NCBI RefSeq assembly: GCF_023218175.1
Contig: NZ_JALPTH010000045.1
Span: 1-32,631, forward strand
Reading direction: 5' to 3'
DNA: 32,631 nucleotides
Source: Streptomyces lichenis
Lineage (GTDB): Bacteria; Actinomycetota; Actinomycetes; Streptomycetales; Streptomycetaceae
In this document: positions 16,135 through 23,973 of the stretch, in pieces
How the letters are laid out: the number at the start of each line of letters is the position of its first letter
Position numbering within the stretch: the stretch's first letter is position 1
Position numbers and translations under genes: made by a program
The notes under the pieces: generated by a model
The model's database searches: none
Told to the model about the DNA's origin: nothing
What the model saw: the letters and a program-made list of their open reading frames with translations, nothing else

Positions 16135-17268
16135 TTACGAGAGGCCCTTGACCGTCTCGCGGACCTTGGTGTTGATCTCGGCCGGGATGGGCGCGTAGCC
16201 CGCCTCGGTCAGGATCTTCTGGCCGTCCTCGGAGGCGGTGTAGCCCAGGAAGGACTTGACCGCGGAGAGGGTCTCGGGCTTGTTGCCCTTGTCGCAGACC
16301 ACCTCGTAGGTGACCAGCACGACCGGGTAGGCGCCGTCCGCCTTGGTGGCGTAGTCCAGGCCGAGCGCCAGGTCCTTGCCCTGCCCCTTGATCTGGGCGG
16401 CCGCGATGGCCTTGGAGGCGTTCTCCGAGGTGGCCTTGACCGGGGCGGAGCCGCCGGTGTCGATGTCCACCGTGGTGATGCCCTGGGACTTGGCGTAGGA
16501 GAGCTCGAAGTAGCCGATCGCGCCGTCGACCTGCTTCACCTGGGCGGCGACACCGGAGGAACCGGAGGCCGCCTGGCCGCCGGGGGCCGGCCAGGCCTTC
16601 TCCGGCTCGTACTTCCAGGCGTCGGGGGCGGCGGCGTTCAGGTACTTGCCGAGGTTCTGCGTGGTGCCGGAGTCCTCGGAGCGGTGGAAGGCCTGGACCG
16701 CGGTGTCCGGCAGCTTCACGCCCTCGTTGAGCTTGGCGATCGCCGGGTCGTTCCACTTCTTGATCTTGCTGTCGAAGATCTTGGCCAGCGTCGGCGCGTC
16801 CAGGGTGAGCTTGTCGACGCCCTCCAGGTGGAAGCCGATCGCGATCGGGCCGCCCACCATCGGCAGGTTGATGCCCTGGCCGGACTGGCACGTCTTCTTG
16901 GAGTCGGCGACCTCCTCGGGCTTCAGCGCCGAGTCGGAGCCGGCGAAGCCCACGGTGCCCTGGTTGAAGGCGACGATGCCCTCACCGGAGGACGAGGAGT
17001 TGTAGTTGATCTGCACCCCGGGGCAGGCCGCCATGTAGTTCTTGACCCACAGGTCCATGGCGTTCTTCTGGGCGCTGGACCCCGAGGCGCGCAGCTGGCC
17101 CTTGGCGTCGCCGCAGTCGATGTTCGAGGACGCGGACGGCTTCGTACCGCCGCCGTCGCCGCCGGAGGCGTTGTCGTCCGAACCACACGCCGTGAGGACC
17201 AGGGCGCCGGAGACCACGAGGGCGCCGAGCGCGGCGGCGCGAAGCCCGTTCTTGCGCTGAAGCTTCAC
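16135..17268 (-). CDS. pstS: Phosphate-binding lipoprotein PstS
   Basis: 377 residues from ATG 17268. A basic N-terminus, hydrophobic segment and lipobox LTACGS put the lipidated Cys at about residue 28. A Ser/Gly-rich spacer follows, then the phosphate-binding fold: LRASGSSAQKNAMDLWV (about 64-80), NYNSSSSGEGIVAFNQGTVGFAGSDSALK (about 108-136), HRSEDSGTTQNLGKYL (about 225-240) and a late VLVTYEVVCDKG strand. The S-G-S and R-x-D-S-G-T residues are the usual phosphate ligands. It captures phosphate outside the membrane for PstCAB. Upstream, two good 11-bp PHO repeats and a -10-like TAATTT indicate PhoR-PhoP induction under phosphate limitation. Confidence 0.96.
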   Translation of the reverse strand: MKLQRKNGLRAAALGALVVSGALVLTACGSDDNASGGDGGGTKPSASSNIDCGDAKGQLRASGSSAQKNAMDLWVKNYMAACPGVQINYNSSSSGEGIVAFNQGTVGFAGSDSALKPEEVADSKKTCQSGQGINLPMVGGPIAIGFHLEGVDKLTLDAPTLAKIFDSKIKKWNDPAIAKLNEGVKLPDTAVQAFHRSEDSGTTQNLGKYLNAAAPDAWKYEPEKAWPAPGGQAASGSSGVAAQVKQVDGAIGYFELSYAKSQGITTVDIDTGGSAPVKATSENASKAIAAAQIKGQGKDLALGLDYATKADGAYPVVLVTYEVVCDKGNKPETLSAVKSFLGYTASEDGQKILTEAGYAPIPAEINTKVRETVKGLS

Positions 17269-17618
17269 TTTCGGGTGTTCCTTCCAGAAGCCGCCGAGTT
17301 CGGTCGTCGGTACGGCGGCGTGCGTCGGGTGCGGGGCGGGAGCGGCCGTGTGCCGGTCCCTCCGGTACGGCCGAAATTAGGCAGATCAGGTGACGCGGCC
17401 GACGGAGGAGAGTGAACGGCGGGTGAACCGTGCCGGAATCCGTGGTGCGGGATGGTGCGGGCCGGGGCTCCGCCCCGTGCGACCAGGGGTATCACCCCGA
17501 GCGGGCCGGGAGCACCGACCCGGGCCCGGTGGCCGCGCTGCGGCCTCGGGGCGCCACCCGGTCCGCCGACTGCCCTCCGGCCCCCGTCGCCCTCCGGCCG
17601 CACGCTCCGCGGCCGCCG
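17269..17618. other. Intergenic region between the Nudix gene and pstS
   Basis: 350 bases. Besides the pstS promoter and PHO box, it holds a short hairpin (CGGGGC 17463-17468 with GCCCCG 17472-17477) that could end the ppk-CHAD-Nudix transcript. The remainder is GC-rich with no convincing gene on either strand. Confidence 0.6.
17374..17428 (-). promoter_or_regulatory. PHO box and promoter of pstS
   Basis: On the minus strand two adjacent 11-bp direct repeats read GTTCACCCGCC (17418-17428) and GTTCACTCTCC (17407-17417). They match the Streptomyces PhoP consensus of GTTCA-type 11-mers. A third unit is degenerate (17396-17406). A fourth, CGTCACCTGAT (17385-17395), keeps the TCAC core. A -10-like TAATTT follows at 17379-17374, so PhoP would occupy the -35 region. 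This is the classic layout for pstS in this genus. Confidence 0.85.
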
Positions 17619-18038
17619 TCAGTCGTGGTCGAGGGCGCTGAGCAGGGCCGGGACGAGCGGGAGGTCGTGCGGGTAGCTCAGTCGGGCCCGGGCCTGGGCC
17701 GGCGGCAGCCAGAGCACCCGGTCCACCTCCCGGTTCGGGGTGAACGCCCCGCCGGTCGCCTCCGCCTCCCAGTAGGCCACCTCCTTGGGGTGCCCCTTGG
17801 CGGTGTACCGGACCGTGGGCAGCCGGGCGCCCGGGCGGCAGTGGTGGCCGGTCTCCTCCAGCACCTCGCGCAGCGCCGTCCGGCGCGGCTCCTCGTCGCC
17901 CTCGGCCTTGCCCTTGGGGAAGGTCCAGTCGCCGTACTTCGGCCGGTGTACGAGGCACAGCTCCAGCTGCCCGGCGCGCCGCCGCCACAGCACACAGCCG
18001 GCCGCCAGCACCGTACGGGGTGGATCCGGGGCGGTCAT
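17619..18038 (-). CDS. Nudix hydrolase (MutT family)
   Basis: 139 residues from ATG 18038, overlapping the stop of the CHAD gene by 4 nt (ATGA). The Nudix box G-x5-E-x7-R-E-U-x-E-E-x-G is complete at residues 43-64 (G43, E49, R57, E58, E61, E62, G64). It is preceded by the WTFPKGK strand. The protein is a single short Nudix domain, without the C-terminal histidine phosphatase domain found in MutT1-like enzymes. The substrate is unknown. The RPKYGDWTFPKGK segment resembles MutT1 and diadenosine polyphosphate hydrolases. Its coupling to ppk and CHAD genes hints at nucleotide or polyphosphate metabolism. The box is certain, the substrate is not. Confidence 0.9.
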   Translation of the reverse strand: MTAPDPPRTVLAAGCVLWRRRAGQLELCLVHRPKYGDWTFPKGKAEGDEEPRRTALREVLEETGHHCRPGARLPTVRYTAKGHPKEVAYWEAEATGGAFTPNREVDRVLWLPPAQARARLSYPHDLPLVPALLSALDHD

Positions 18039-19054
18039 GTGGCCACCGCCGTGCGCTGCCAGGCCCGCCGGAAGGCGAGCCGGGCCGCCTCCACCTCGTG
18101 CCGCTGGTCGGCGTGGAGCACCCCGAGCGCGTACGCGGTGGCCGGGGCGATCCGGGGGGTACGGGCCGCGGTGGCGGCCGCCGCGGCCGCCTCGGCGGCG
18201 TCCCGGTGCCGGTCCAGCGCCCGCCCCGCCTCGTACAGCACCGGCTCCTCGCCGCGCAGCTCCCGGGCGTACCGGTGCAGCCGCAGCAGCCGCCGCACCT
18301 GGTGCCAGGGCAGGTCCTGCTGCTCGCCGCCGACCACCGGGGCCATCGGCAGCCGGGCGACCGCGTCCAGCAGCCGCCGCTCGGCGTCCCGCGCGGGCCC
18401 CTCCAGGGCCCGGTCGGCGGGGCGGGCCCTGGCCCCCGCCGGGGTCAGCGGCACCTCGGAGACCAGCAGCGCCACCGCGTCGGCGACCGCGTGGAAACGG
18501 GAGGAGCCGAAGGTCTGCAGGGCGGCCGAGTGGGCCCGGGTCCGGGCCAGGGTGAGCTGGCGCTCCAGCAGGGCGCCGGCCCGGGCGGCGCCCACCCCCA
18601 TGGCCTCCCGGCCGCCCGCCACCGGTGTCCGCGGGCCGGGCAGCGCGGCGGAGGCGCCGGCGGCCCCTCCGGTGAGCCGGGTCAACGCGTCCACCAGCCG
18701 CACCAGTTGGGCGGTGCAGGCGTGCTCCTGGCCCACCACCCCGGAGAACCAGGCCAGTTCGGCGCGGAGCTGGTCCGCCCAGACGGGGTCCACCAGCGGC
18801 CGGAAGGTGTGCAGGGTGCCGCCGATCCGGCGGGCGGCGGCGCCCAGCGCCAGGGTGGCCTCCTCGGTGCCCGCGCTGTCCGCGCCGCGCTCGCGGTGCC
18901 GGCGCAGGGCGCGCAGGAAGTCCCCGGCGCGGGCGTGCAGATAGCCGGCCAGCGCGTCCCCGGCGGGCCCGTCCGCCGTGGTGGCGACGGGCGAGGCGGG
19001 TCCGCCCTCGGGTTCCGGGTCCGTGCCCGGGGGCCGGTGGTCAGGGTGTGGCAC
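18035..19054 (-). CDS. CHAD-domain polyphosphate-associated protein
   Basis: 339 residues from GTG 19054, with GGAGG about 8 nt upstream; it overlaps the end of ppk by 14 nt. A disordered N-terminus of about 30 residues precedes an Arg/His-rich helical CHAD domain. The early ALAGYLHARAGDFLRALRRHR and AARRIGGTLHTFRPLVD segments carry the basic residues that line the polyphosphate channel in this family. A second half (about 200-335) repeats the pattern with HQVRRLLRLHRYARELRG and HADQRHEVEAARLAFRRAW. CHAD proteins bind polyphosphate and localise to granules. No CYTH triphosphatase domain is attached. Tight coupling to ppk supports a polyphosphate role. Confidence 0.88.
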   Translation of the reverse strand: MPHPDHRPPGTDPEPEGGPASPVATTADGPAGDALAGYLHARAGDFLRALRRHRERGADSAGTEEATLALGAAARRIGGTLHTFRPLVDPVWADQLRAELAWFSGVVGQEHACTAQLVRLVDALTRLTGGAAGASAALPGPRTPVAGGREAMGVGAARAGALLERQLTLARTRAHSAALQTFGSSRFHAVADAVALLVSEVPLTPAGARARPADRALEGPARDAERRLLDAVARLPMAPVVGGEQQDLPWHQVRRLLRLHRYARELRGEEPVLYEAGRALDRHRDAAEAAAAAATAARTPRIAPATAYALGVLHADQRHEVEAARLAFRRAWQRTAVAT

Positions 19055-21272
19055 GTCGGCGCCTCCGCGCGTCGATCAGCATCTCCTGCACGTGCTTGAG
19101 GGGTGCGCCGTCGGCGTCGGTGGCGTGCCGGGTCCACTCGCCGTCCGGGCCGAGGTGCCAGGAGGAGGTGGTGTCGGCCATACCGGCGTCGAACAGCCGG
19201 GTGAGCGAGGCGCGGTGCGCCGGGTCGGAGACCCGTACCAGCGCCTCGATCCGGCGGTCCAGGTTGCGGTGCATCATGTCGGCGCTGCCCAGCCAGACCT
19301 CGGGCTCGCCGCCGTTGCCGAAGGCGAAGATCCGGGAGTGCTCCAGGAAGCGCCCGAGGATCGAGCGCACCCGGATGTTCTCCGACAGCCCCGCCACCCC
19401 GGGCCGTACCGCGCAGATCCCGCGCACCCACACGTCCACCGGCACCCCGGCCTGCGAGGCGCGGTAGCAGGCGTCGATGACGGCCTCGTCCACCATGGAG
19501 TTGGCCTTGATCCGGACGTAGGCGGGGCGGCCGGCCCGGTGGTGGACGACCTCCTTGTTGATCCGGGAGACCAGCCCGTCCCGCAGCGACTTCGGGGCGA
19601 CCAGCAGCCGGCGGTAGGTCTCCCGCCGGGAGTAGCCGGAGAGCCGGTTGAACAGGTCGGACAGGTCCGCCCCGACCTGCGGGTCGGCGGTGAGCAGCCC
19701 CAGGTCCTCGTAGAGCCGGGCGGTCTTGGGGTGGTAGTTGCCGGTGCCGACGTGCGAGTAGCGGCGCAGCACCTCGCCCTCCTGGCGGACCACCAGGGAC
19801 AGCTTGCAGTGCGTCTTCAGGCCGACCAGGCCGTAGACGACGTGGCAGCCGGCCTCCTCCAGCTTGCGCGCCCACTTGATGTTGGCCTGCTCGTCGAAGC
19901 GGGCCTTGATCTCCACCAGGACCAGCACCTGCTTGCCGGACTCGGCGGCGTCGATCAGGGCGTCCACTATCGGCGAGTCGCCGGAGGTGCGGTACAGCGT
20001 CTGCTTGATGGCGAGCACGTCCGGGTCGGCGGCGGCCTGCTCCAGGAACGCCTGCACGGAGGTGGAGAAGGAGTCGTAGGGGTGGTGCAGCAGCACGTCC
20101 CGCTCGCGCAGCGCGCCGAAGATGTCCGGCGCGGAGGCCGACTCGAACTCGGCGAGGTCGCGATGGGTGCCCGCCACGAACTTCTTGTACTTCAGCTCCG
20201 GCCGGTCGAGCGCCGCGATGCCGAACAGCCCGGTCAGGTCCAGCGGGCCGGGCAGCGGATAGACCTCGGCGTCGGACACCTTCAGCTCGCGGACCAGCAG
20301 GTCCAGCACGTACGGGTCGATGGACTCCTCGACCTCCAGCCGCACCGGCGGCCCGAAGCGGCGCCGCATCAGCTCCTTCTCCAGGGCCTGGAGGAGGTTC
20401 TCCGCGTCGTCCTCCTCGACCTCCAGGTCCTCGTTCCGGGTCACCCGGAACATGTGGTGCGCCAGCACCTCCATGCCGGGGAACAGCTCCTCCAGGTGCG
20501 CGGCGATGACGTCCTCCAGCGGGACGTACCGCTGCGGGGAGGCCTCCAGGAAGCGGGAGAGCAGCGGCGGCACCTTCACCCGGGCGAAGTGCCGGTGGCC
20601 GCTGACCGGGTTGCGCACCACCACGGCCAGGTTGAGGGAGAGGCCGGAGATGTACGGGAAGGGGTGCGCCGGGTCCACGGCGAGCGGGGTGAGCACCGGG
20701 AAGATCTGCTGGCGGAAGAGCGTGAAGAGCCGGGCCTGCTCCTTCTCGGTCAGCTCGGGCCAGCGGATCAGGTGGATGGACTCGTCGGCCAGGGCCGGGG
20801 CCACGTCCTGCTGGAAGCAGGCGGCGTGCCGGGCCATGAGCTCGCGCGAGCGGGTCCAGATCAGGTCCAGCACCTCGCGCGGCTGGAGCCCGGAGGCGGA
20901 CCGGGTGGCGACCCCGGTGGCGATCCGGCGCTTCAGCCCGGCGACCCGGACCATGAAGAACTCGTCCAGGTTGGAGGCGAAGATCGCCAGGAAGTTCGCC
21001 CGTTCCAGGAGCGGGGTGGCCGGGTCCTCGGCGAGCTCCAGCACCCGCTCGTTGAACGCCAGCCAGCTGCGCTCGCGGTCCAGGAAGCGGCCCTGCGGCA
21101 GCTCGGCGCCGTCCTCCTCGTACGCGTCGAGGTCGGCGTCCAGGTCGGGCGAGAGGCCCGGCGAGGAGCCGGCGGCGACGGTGTGCGGCCGGTGCGCGGC
21201 GAGCGCGCCGACGGAGGGCTGGGCGGTGGCGGACGGGGCCGGGACCTGGACATCGGCGGGCTGCTGGCTCAT
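19041..21272 (-). CDS. ppk: Polyphosphate kinase PPK1
   Basis: 743 residues from ATG 21272 (MSQQPAD), with GGAAGAA about 8 nt upstream. An upstream in-frame ATG near 21400 would add a Pro-rich extension. The first 60 residues are low-complexity; the PPK1 core begins at FLDRERSWLAFNERVLELA. The autophosphorylated His of the first HxK motif is H488 (KTHCK). The second catalytic His is H645 (LEHSRIF). They are 157 residues apart, as in E. coli PPK (435 and 592). GTGNYHPKTARLYEDLGLLTAD and MMHRNLDRRIE are further signatures. It reversibly makes polyphosphate from ATP. It heads an operon with CHAD and Nudix genes, and PHO-like repeats lie upstream at 21412-21444. Confidence 0.96.
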   Translation of the reverse strand: MSQQPADVQVPAPSATAQPSVGALAAHRPHTVAAGSSPGLSPDLDADLDAYEEDGAELPQGRFLDRERSWLAFNERVLELAEDPATPLLERANFLAIFASNLDEFFMVRVAGLKRRIATGVATRSASGLQPREVLDLIWTRSRELMARHAACFQQDVAPALADESIHLIRWPELTEKEQARLFTLFRQQIFPVLTPLAVDPAHPFPYISGLSLNLAVVVRNPVSGHRHFARVKVPPLLSRFLEASPQRYVPLEDVIAAHLEELFPGMEVLAHHMFRVTRNEDLEVEEDDAENLLQALEKELMRRRFGPPVRLEVEESIDPYVLDLLVRELKVSDAEVYPLPGPLDLTGLFGIAALDRPELKYKKFVAGTHRDLAEFESASAPDIFGALRERDVLLHHPYDSFSTSVQAFLEQAAADPDVLAIKQTLYRTSGDSPIVDALIDAAESGKQVLVLVEIKARFDEQANIKWARKLEEAGCHVVYGLVGLKTHCKLSLVVRQEGEVLRRYSHVGTGNYHPKTARLYEDLGLLTADPQVGADLSDLFNRLSGYSRRETYRRLLVAPKSLRDGLVSRINKEVVHHRAGRPAYVRIKANSMVDEAVIDACYRASQAGVPVDVWVRGICAVRPGVAGLSENIRVRSILGRFLEHSRIFAFGNGGEPEVWLGSADMMHRNLDRRIEALVRVSDPAHRASLTRLFDAGMADTTSSWHLGPDGEWTRHATDADGAPLKHVQEMLIDARRRRRATP

Positions 21273-21411
21273 GGCACCATTCTTCCGCGCCGGGGGCGCG
21301 TCAAGCGCGTCGGAGGGCCCCGGGACGTCCGGGGCGGCCGGGGGGTCCGGGGGCTCCGTCCCGGGGGGAAGCTCCTGTGCGGCGGGCGTGCGCATTCGCC
21401 GACGCTCGCAT

Positions 21412-21444
21412 GGTCGTCTGAATGTCCGGTGACGGCGACATGAC
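21412..21444 (-). promoter_or_regulatory. Candidate PHO box upstream of ppk
   Basis: Minus strand, three contiguous 11-bp units: GTCATGTCGCC (21434-21444), GTCACCGGACA (21423-21433) and TTCAGACGACC (21412-21422). All keep a TCA core at the same place, but they are weaker than the pstS box. They lie about 140 bp upstream of the ppk start. PhoP control of ppk is established in S. lividans, as I recall, which makes this a reasonable site. No clear -10 follows. Confidence 0.5.
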
Positions 21445-21477
21445 GCCTGGGTGCGGCGGGCCGCGGTGTACGGGGAA

Positions 21478-21528
21478 GGGCCCCGGGCCCGTGGCCGCAC
21501 CCCCGTGGCGGTCACGGGCCCGGGGCCC
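21478..21528. terminator. Long hairpin terminator after the ABC permease gene
   Basis: A perfect 16-bp stem (21478-21493 with 21513-21528) encloses a 19-nt loop that can itself fold. It starts 14 nt beyond the permease stop on the minus strand and isolates that operon from ppk. No T run is present. Confidence 0.75.
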
Positions 21529-21541
21529 GGTTCGTACGGCG

Positions 21542-22543
21542 TCAGCCGTGGAGCCGGCGCAGCACCCGGAAGGCGCCGGCGACGGCGAGCGCGGCGAGGG
21601 CGAGCAGGATGCCGGACTCGACGAGCTGGAGGGGCCAGTAGTGGGAGGCGGGGTGGTAGTCCACGAAGTAGGTGACGCCGCCCCGGGCCTGCATGCACGC
21701 CTCGGAGCTCTCCGGCGCGGTGAAGCAGGTCTCCCGGGTGATCCGCTCGCCCGAGGCGGTGAGCATGCCGTCCTGTACCGGCCACGCCGCGCCCGAGCCG
21801 AGGCCGACCGCCTCCCGGCCCGTCACCGTCCGGCTGGGCCAGAGCCAGGGGTGGGCCTGGTACAGGGCGAGCATCACCGCGCCGACCGCGAGTGCGGCCA
21901 CCGCCATCGCCGGGACGGTACGGCGGACCAGCAGCCCGGCCAGCGTGCCCACCGCCAGACCCATCACGGTCAGGGCGACGGGCAGCAGACCGCTGGTGGC
22001 GTAGGTGGTGGGGTCCCACCACCGGGTGTAGTGGGAGAAGTCGGTCTGCCGGGCGAGGCGGGCCCAGGCGAAGAACGGCAGGAGCACGGCGGTCGCGGTG
22101 GCCGACGCCGCCAGCGGGACGGCCAGCTTGGCCGCCAGCCAGCGGGTCGGCGTGACGGACTGGCTCCACGCCAGTTTGTAGGTGCCCGCCTCCAGCTCGC
22201 GGGCCACCAGCGGCCCGGCCGCGAAGGCCGCGACGACGCCGGGCAGGGCGACCAGCGCCACCGACGCGTTCACCAGGACGGCGTAGGCCGCGGAGGAGGC
22301 CTCCGCGAGGTCGGAGCGCGGCTGGAAGCACCGGGGCCGGGTGTTGGCTTCGGTGCATCCGGCGGCGCTCCACGCGTCCGCGGCGCCCTCCCGCCAGAGC
22401 CGGGTGACAACCAGGGCGCCGGCGACCAGCACCACACAGGCCACCAGCGTCCACAGCGCCCAGCGGTGCTGGCGCAGCACCAGCCGGGGCAGACCGGACA
22501 GCAGCGGACGGGACGTACGGGTGTCCAGGCCGACGGCGCTCAC
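21542..22543 (-). CDS. ABC transporter permease
   Basis: 333 residues from GTG 22543, overlapping the ATPase stop by 4 nt (GTGA), with GGAAGGAG seven bases upstream. About six membrane helices are seen: around 29-48, 93-115 (ASVALVALPGVVAAFAAGPL), 143-163, 183-203, 210-228, and a C-terminal one (LVESGILLALAALAVAGAF). An external loop before the last helix has Cys residues (CTEANTRPRCF near 70; ETCF and EAC near 279-291). It fits ABC-2-like permeases found with GntR/YtrA regulators in Streptomyces. The substrate is unknown; a role in envelope stress or antibiotic efflux is only suggested by family behaviour. Confidence 0.85.
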   Translation of the reverse strand: MSAVGLDTRTSRPLLSGLPRLVLRQHRWALWTLVACVVLVAGALVVTRLWREGAADAWSAAGCTEANTRPRCFQPRSDLAEASSAAYAVLVNASVALVALPGVVAAFAAGPLVARELEAGTYKLAWSQSVTPTRWLAAKLAVPLAASATATAVLLPFFAWARLARQTDFSHYTRWWDPTTYATSGLLPVALTVMGLAVGTLAGLLVRRTVPAMAVAALAVGAVMLALYQAHPWLWPSRTVTGREAVGLGSGAAWPVQDGMLTASGERITRETCFTAPESSEACMQARGGVTYFVDYHPASHYWPLQLVESGILLALAALAVAGAFRVLRRLHG

Positions 22544-23445
22544 GCGGCCACTCCTTCCGGCGATGACGGGGTGGCGCTCGGGGTGAGCAGCGGCGGTGCC
22601 TCGGGTGCCCGGAGGTGGGCGAGGAGCAGCTCCTCCAGGGACGGTTCGGCGGTGCTCCAGGACCCCGCGTCGACCGGGCCGTCCTGGCGGACCAGCGCGG
22701 TGAGCTGGCGCCCGGTGGTACGGGACTCCACCACCGTGTGCGGGGCGAGGTCGGCGACCGGGCCGGTGAGCAGCCGGTGCGCGGCCAGCAGGTCGTCGAT
22801 ACCGCCGCCGAGCCGGACCCGGCCGCCGGCCACCAGCAGCAGGTAGTCGCAGGCGCCCTCCAGCTCGGTGAGGATGTGCGAGGACATCACCACGGTGGTG
22901 CCGTGCTCGGCGGCGTCGGCCATCAGGGTGCCCATCAGCTGGTGCCGGGCAAGGGGGTCCAGGTCGGCCATCGGCTCGTCCAGCAGCAGCAGTTCGGGCC
23001 GCTTGCCGAGGGCCAGGGCGAGCGCCAGCCGGGTGCGCTGGCCGCCGGAGAGGGTACGGACCCGGGCCTTCGGGTCCAGCGGGCCGGCCTCCACCACGGC
23101 GGCGGCCGCCGAGGCGTCCCACCGGCCCGGGTTGAGCTCGGCGCCGGCCGCCAGCGTCTGGGCGACGGTGAGCTGCCCGTAGAGCGGCTTGTCCTGGGCG
23201 ACGTACGCCATCCGCTCCCGTACGGCGGCGGGCTCGGCCCCCAGCACCCGCAGCGCCCCGGCGCTGGGCCGCAGCAGCCCGGCGGCGAGCGCCAGCAGGG
23301 TGCTCTTGCCCGCGCCGTTGGGGCCGACGACCGCGCAGATCCGGCCGGCCGGGAGGCGGAAGGAGCAGTCGTCGAGGGCGGGTGGCCGCCGTCTGCCGAA
23401 CCGCTTGGCGAGGCCGTGGGCCTCCAGTGCGCTGACGCTGGTCAT
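22540..23445 (-). CDS. ABC transporter ATP-binding protein
   Basis: 301 residues from ATG 23445, overlapping the GntR stop by 4 nt. Walker A is GPNGAGKST (41-49), the Q-loop is YVAQDKPLYGQLTV (81-94), the signature is LSGGQRTR (132-139), Walker B is LLLLDEP (152-158), and the H-loop is SSHILTE (about 188). A C-terminal extension of about 80 residues after the ATPase core, ending in PSLEELLLAHLR and a Pro/Ser tail, is usual for this exporter type. It pairs with the permease encoded immediately downstream. All three genes of the operon overlap by 4 nt and so are probably made in fixed proportion. Confidence 0.92.
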   Translation of the reverse strand: MTSVSALEAHGLAKRFGRRRPPALDDCSFRLPAGRICAVVGPNGAGKSTLLALAAGLLRPSAGALRVLGAEPAAVRERMAYVAQDKPLYGQLTVAQTLAAGAELNPGRWDASAAAAVVEAGPLDPKARVRTLSGGQRTRLALALALGKRPELLLLDEPMADLDPLARHQLMGTLMADAAEHGTTVVMSSHILTELEGACDYLLLVAGGRVRLGGGIDDLLAAHRLLTGPVADLAPHTVVESRTTGRQLTALVRQDGPVDAGSWSTAEPSLEELLLAHLRAPEAPPLLTPSATPSSPEGVAA

Positions 23446-23864
23446 GCGTTCTCGTCCCCCTGCTGAGTCCGCCGGGCCCCCGGGGTCCGGTAGGTGTCGT
23501 CGAGTACGGAGGTGAGGAGTGCCGCCATGTCCTCGCGCTCCAGCCCCGCCTCGCGGGCGCGCCGCGCCCAGTCGGCCAGTTCGTCGTGGAGCGGGGACCC
23601 GGCGGCGGAGGCGCCGCCGCCGAGGGTGGCGCGGACGAAGGTGCCCAGGCCCCGGCGGGCCTCCACCAGTCCCTCCCGCTCCAGTTCGCGGTAGGCCTTG
23701 AGCACGGTGTTCGGGTTGATCGCGGTGGCCTGGACGACCTCGCGGGCCGTCGGCAGCCGGTCGCCGGGCTCCAGCAGGCCCAGCCGGAGGGCCTGCTTGG
23801 TCTGCTGGACGATCTGGAGGTAGGTGGCGACGCCGCTGCGCCGGTCGATCCGGAACTCGACCAC
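23442..23864 (-). CDS. GntR-family regulator, YtrA subfamily
   Basis: 140 residues from GTG 23864, with GAGGGG about 10 nt upstream. The N-terminal winged helix-turn-helix reads VATYLQIVQQTKQALRLGLLEPGDRLPTAREVVQATAINPNTVLKAYRELEREGLVE (about 12-69), followed by RRGLGTFV. Only a short helical dimerisation tail of about 50 residues follows, which defines the YtrA subgroup. These repressors usually control the ABC transporter genes in their own operon. An imperfect palindrome lies just upstream at 23882-23901 and is a likely autoregulatory site. The inducer is unknown, cell-wall-active compounds being common for relatives. Confidence 0.92.
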   Translation of the reverse strand: MVEFRIDRRSGVATYLQIVQQTKQALRLGLLEPGDRLPTAREVVQATAINPNTVLKAYRELEREGLVEARRGLGTFVRATLGGGASAAGSPLHDELADWARRAREAGLEREDMAALLTSVLDDTYRTPGARRTQQGDENA

Positions 23865-23881
23865 GTGGACCGCACCCCTCT

Positions 23882-23901
23882 TTCACTAATCAAGTAGTGG
23901 A
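23882..23901. promoter_or_regulatory. Candidate operator of the GntR/YtrA regulator
   Basis: TTCACTA and TAGTGGAA flank a 6-nt centre, making an 8-bp-arm palindrome with one mismatch; CACTA/TAGTG is exact. It begins 18 nt upstream of the GTG start. On the minus strand a TTGCAC hexamer lies upstream (23906-23911), so the operator probably overlaps the promoter. Binding by the adjacent regulator is inferred. Confidence 0.55.
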
Positions 23902-23917
23902 ATGATGGTGCAAGAGA

Positions 23918-23951
23918 GGGCGGGACGTCAAGATCGCTCGACGCCCCGCCC
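23918..23951 (-). terminator. Hairpin terminator after mshD
   Basis: A 12-bp stem with one mismatch (23918-23929 with 23940-23951) closes a 10-nt loop. It lies 23 nt past the mshD stop on the minus strand, before the GntR promoter. Confidence 0.65.
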
Positions 23952-23973
23952 GCTGTTCCCCGCCGGGTGCGGC

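Noticed and set aside
18978..21443. Plus-strand 821-codon open frame opposite ppk
   Set aside because: Low-complexity antisense product over a gene with intact catalytic motifs; a GC-driven artefact.
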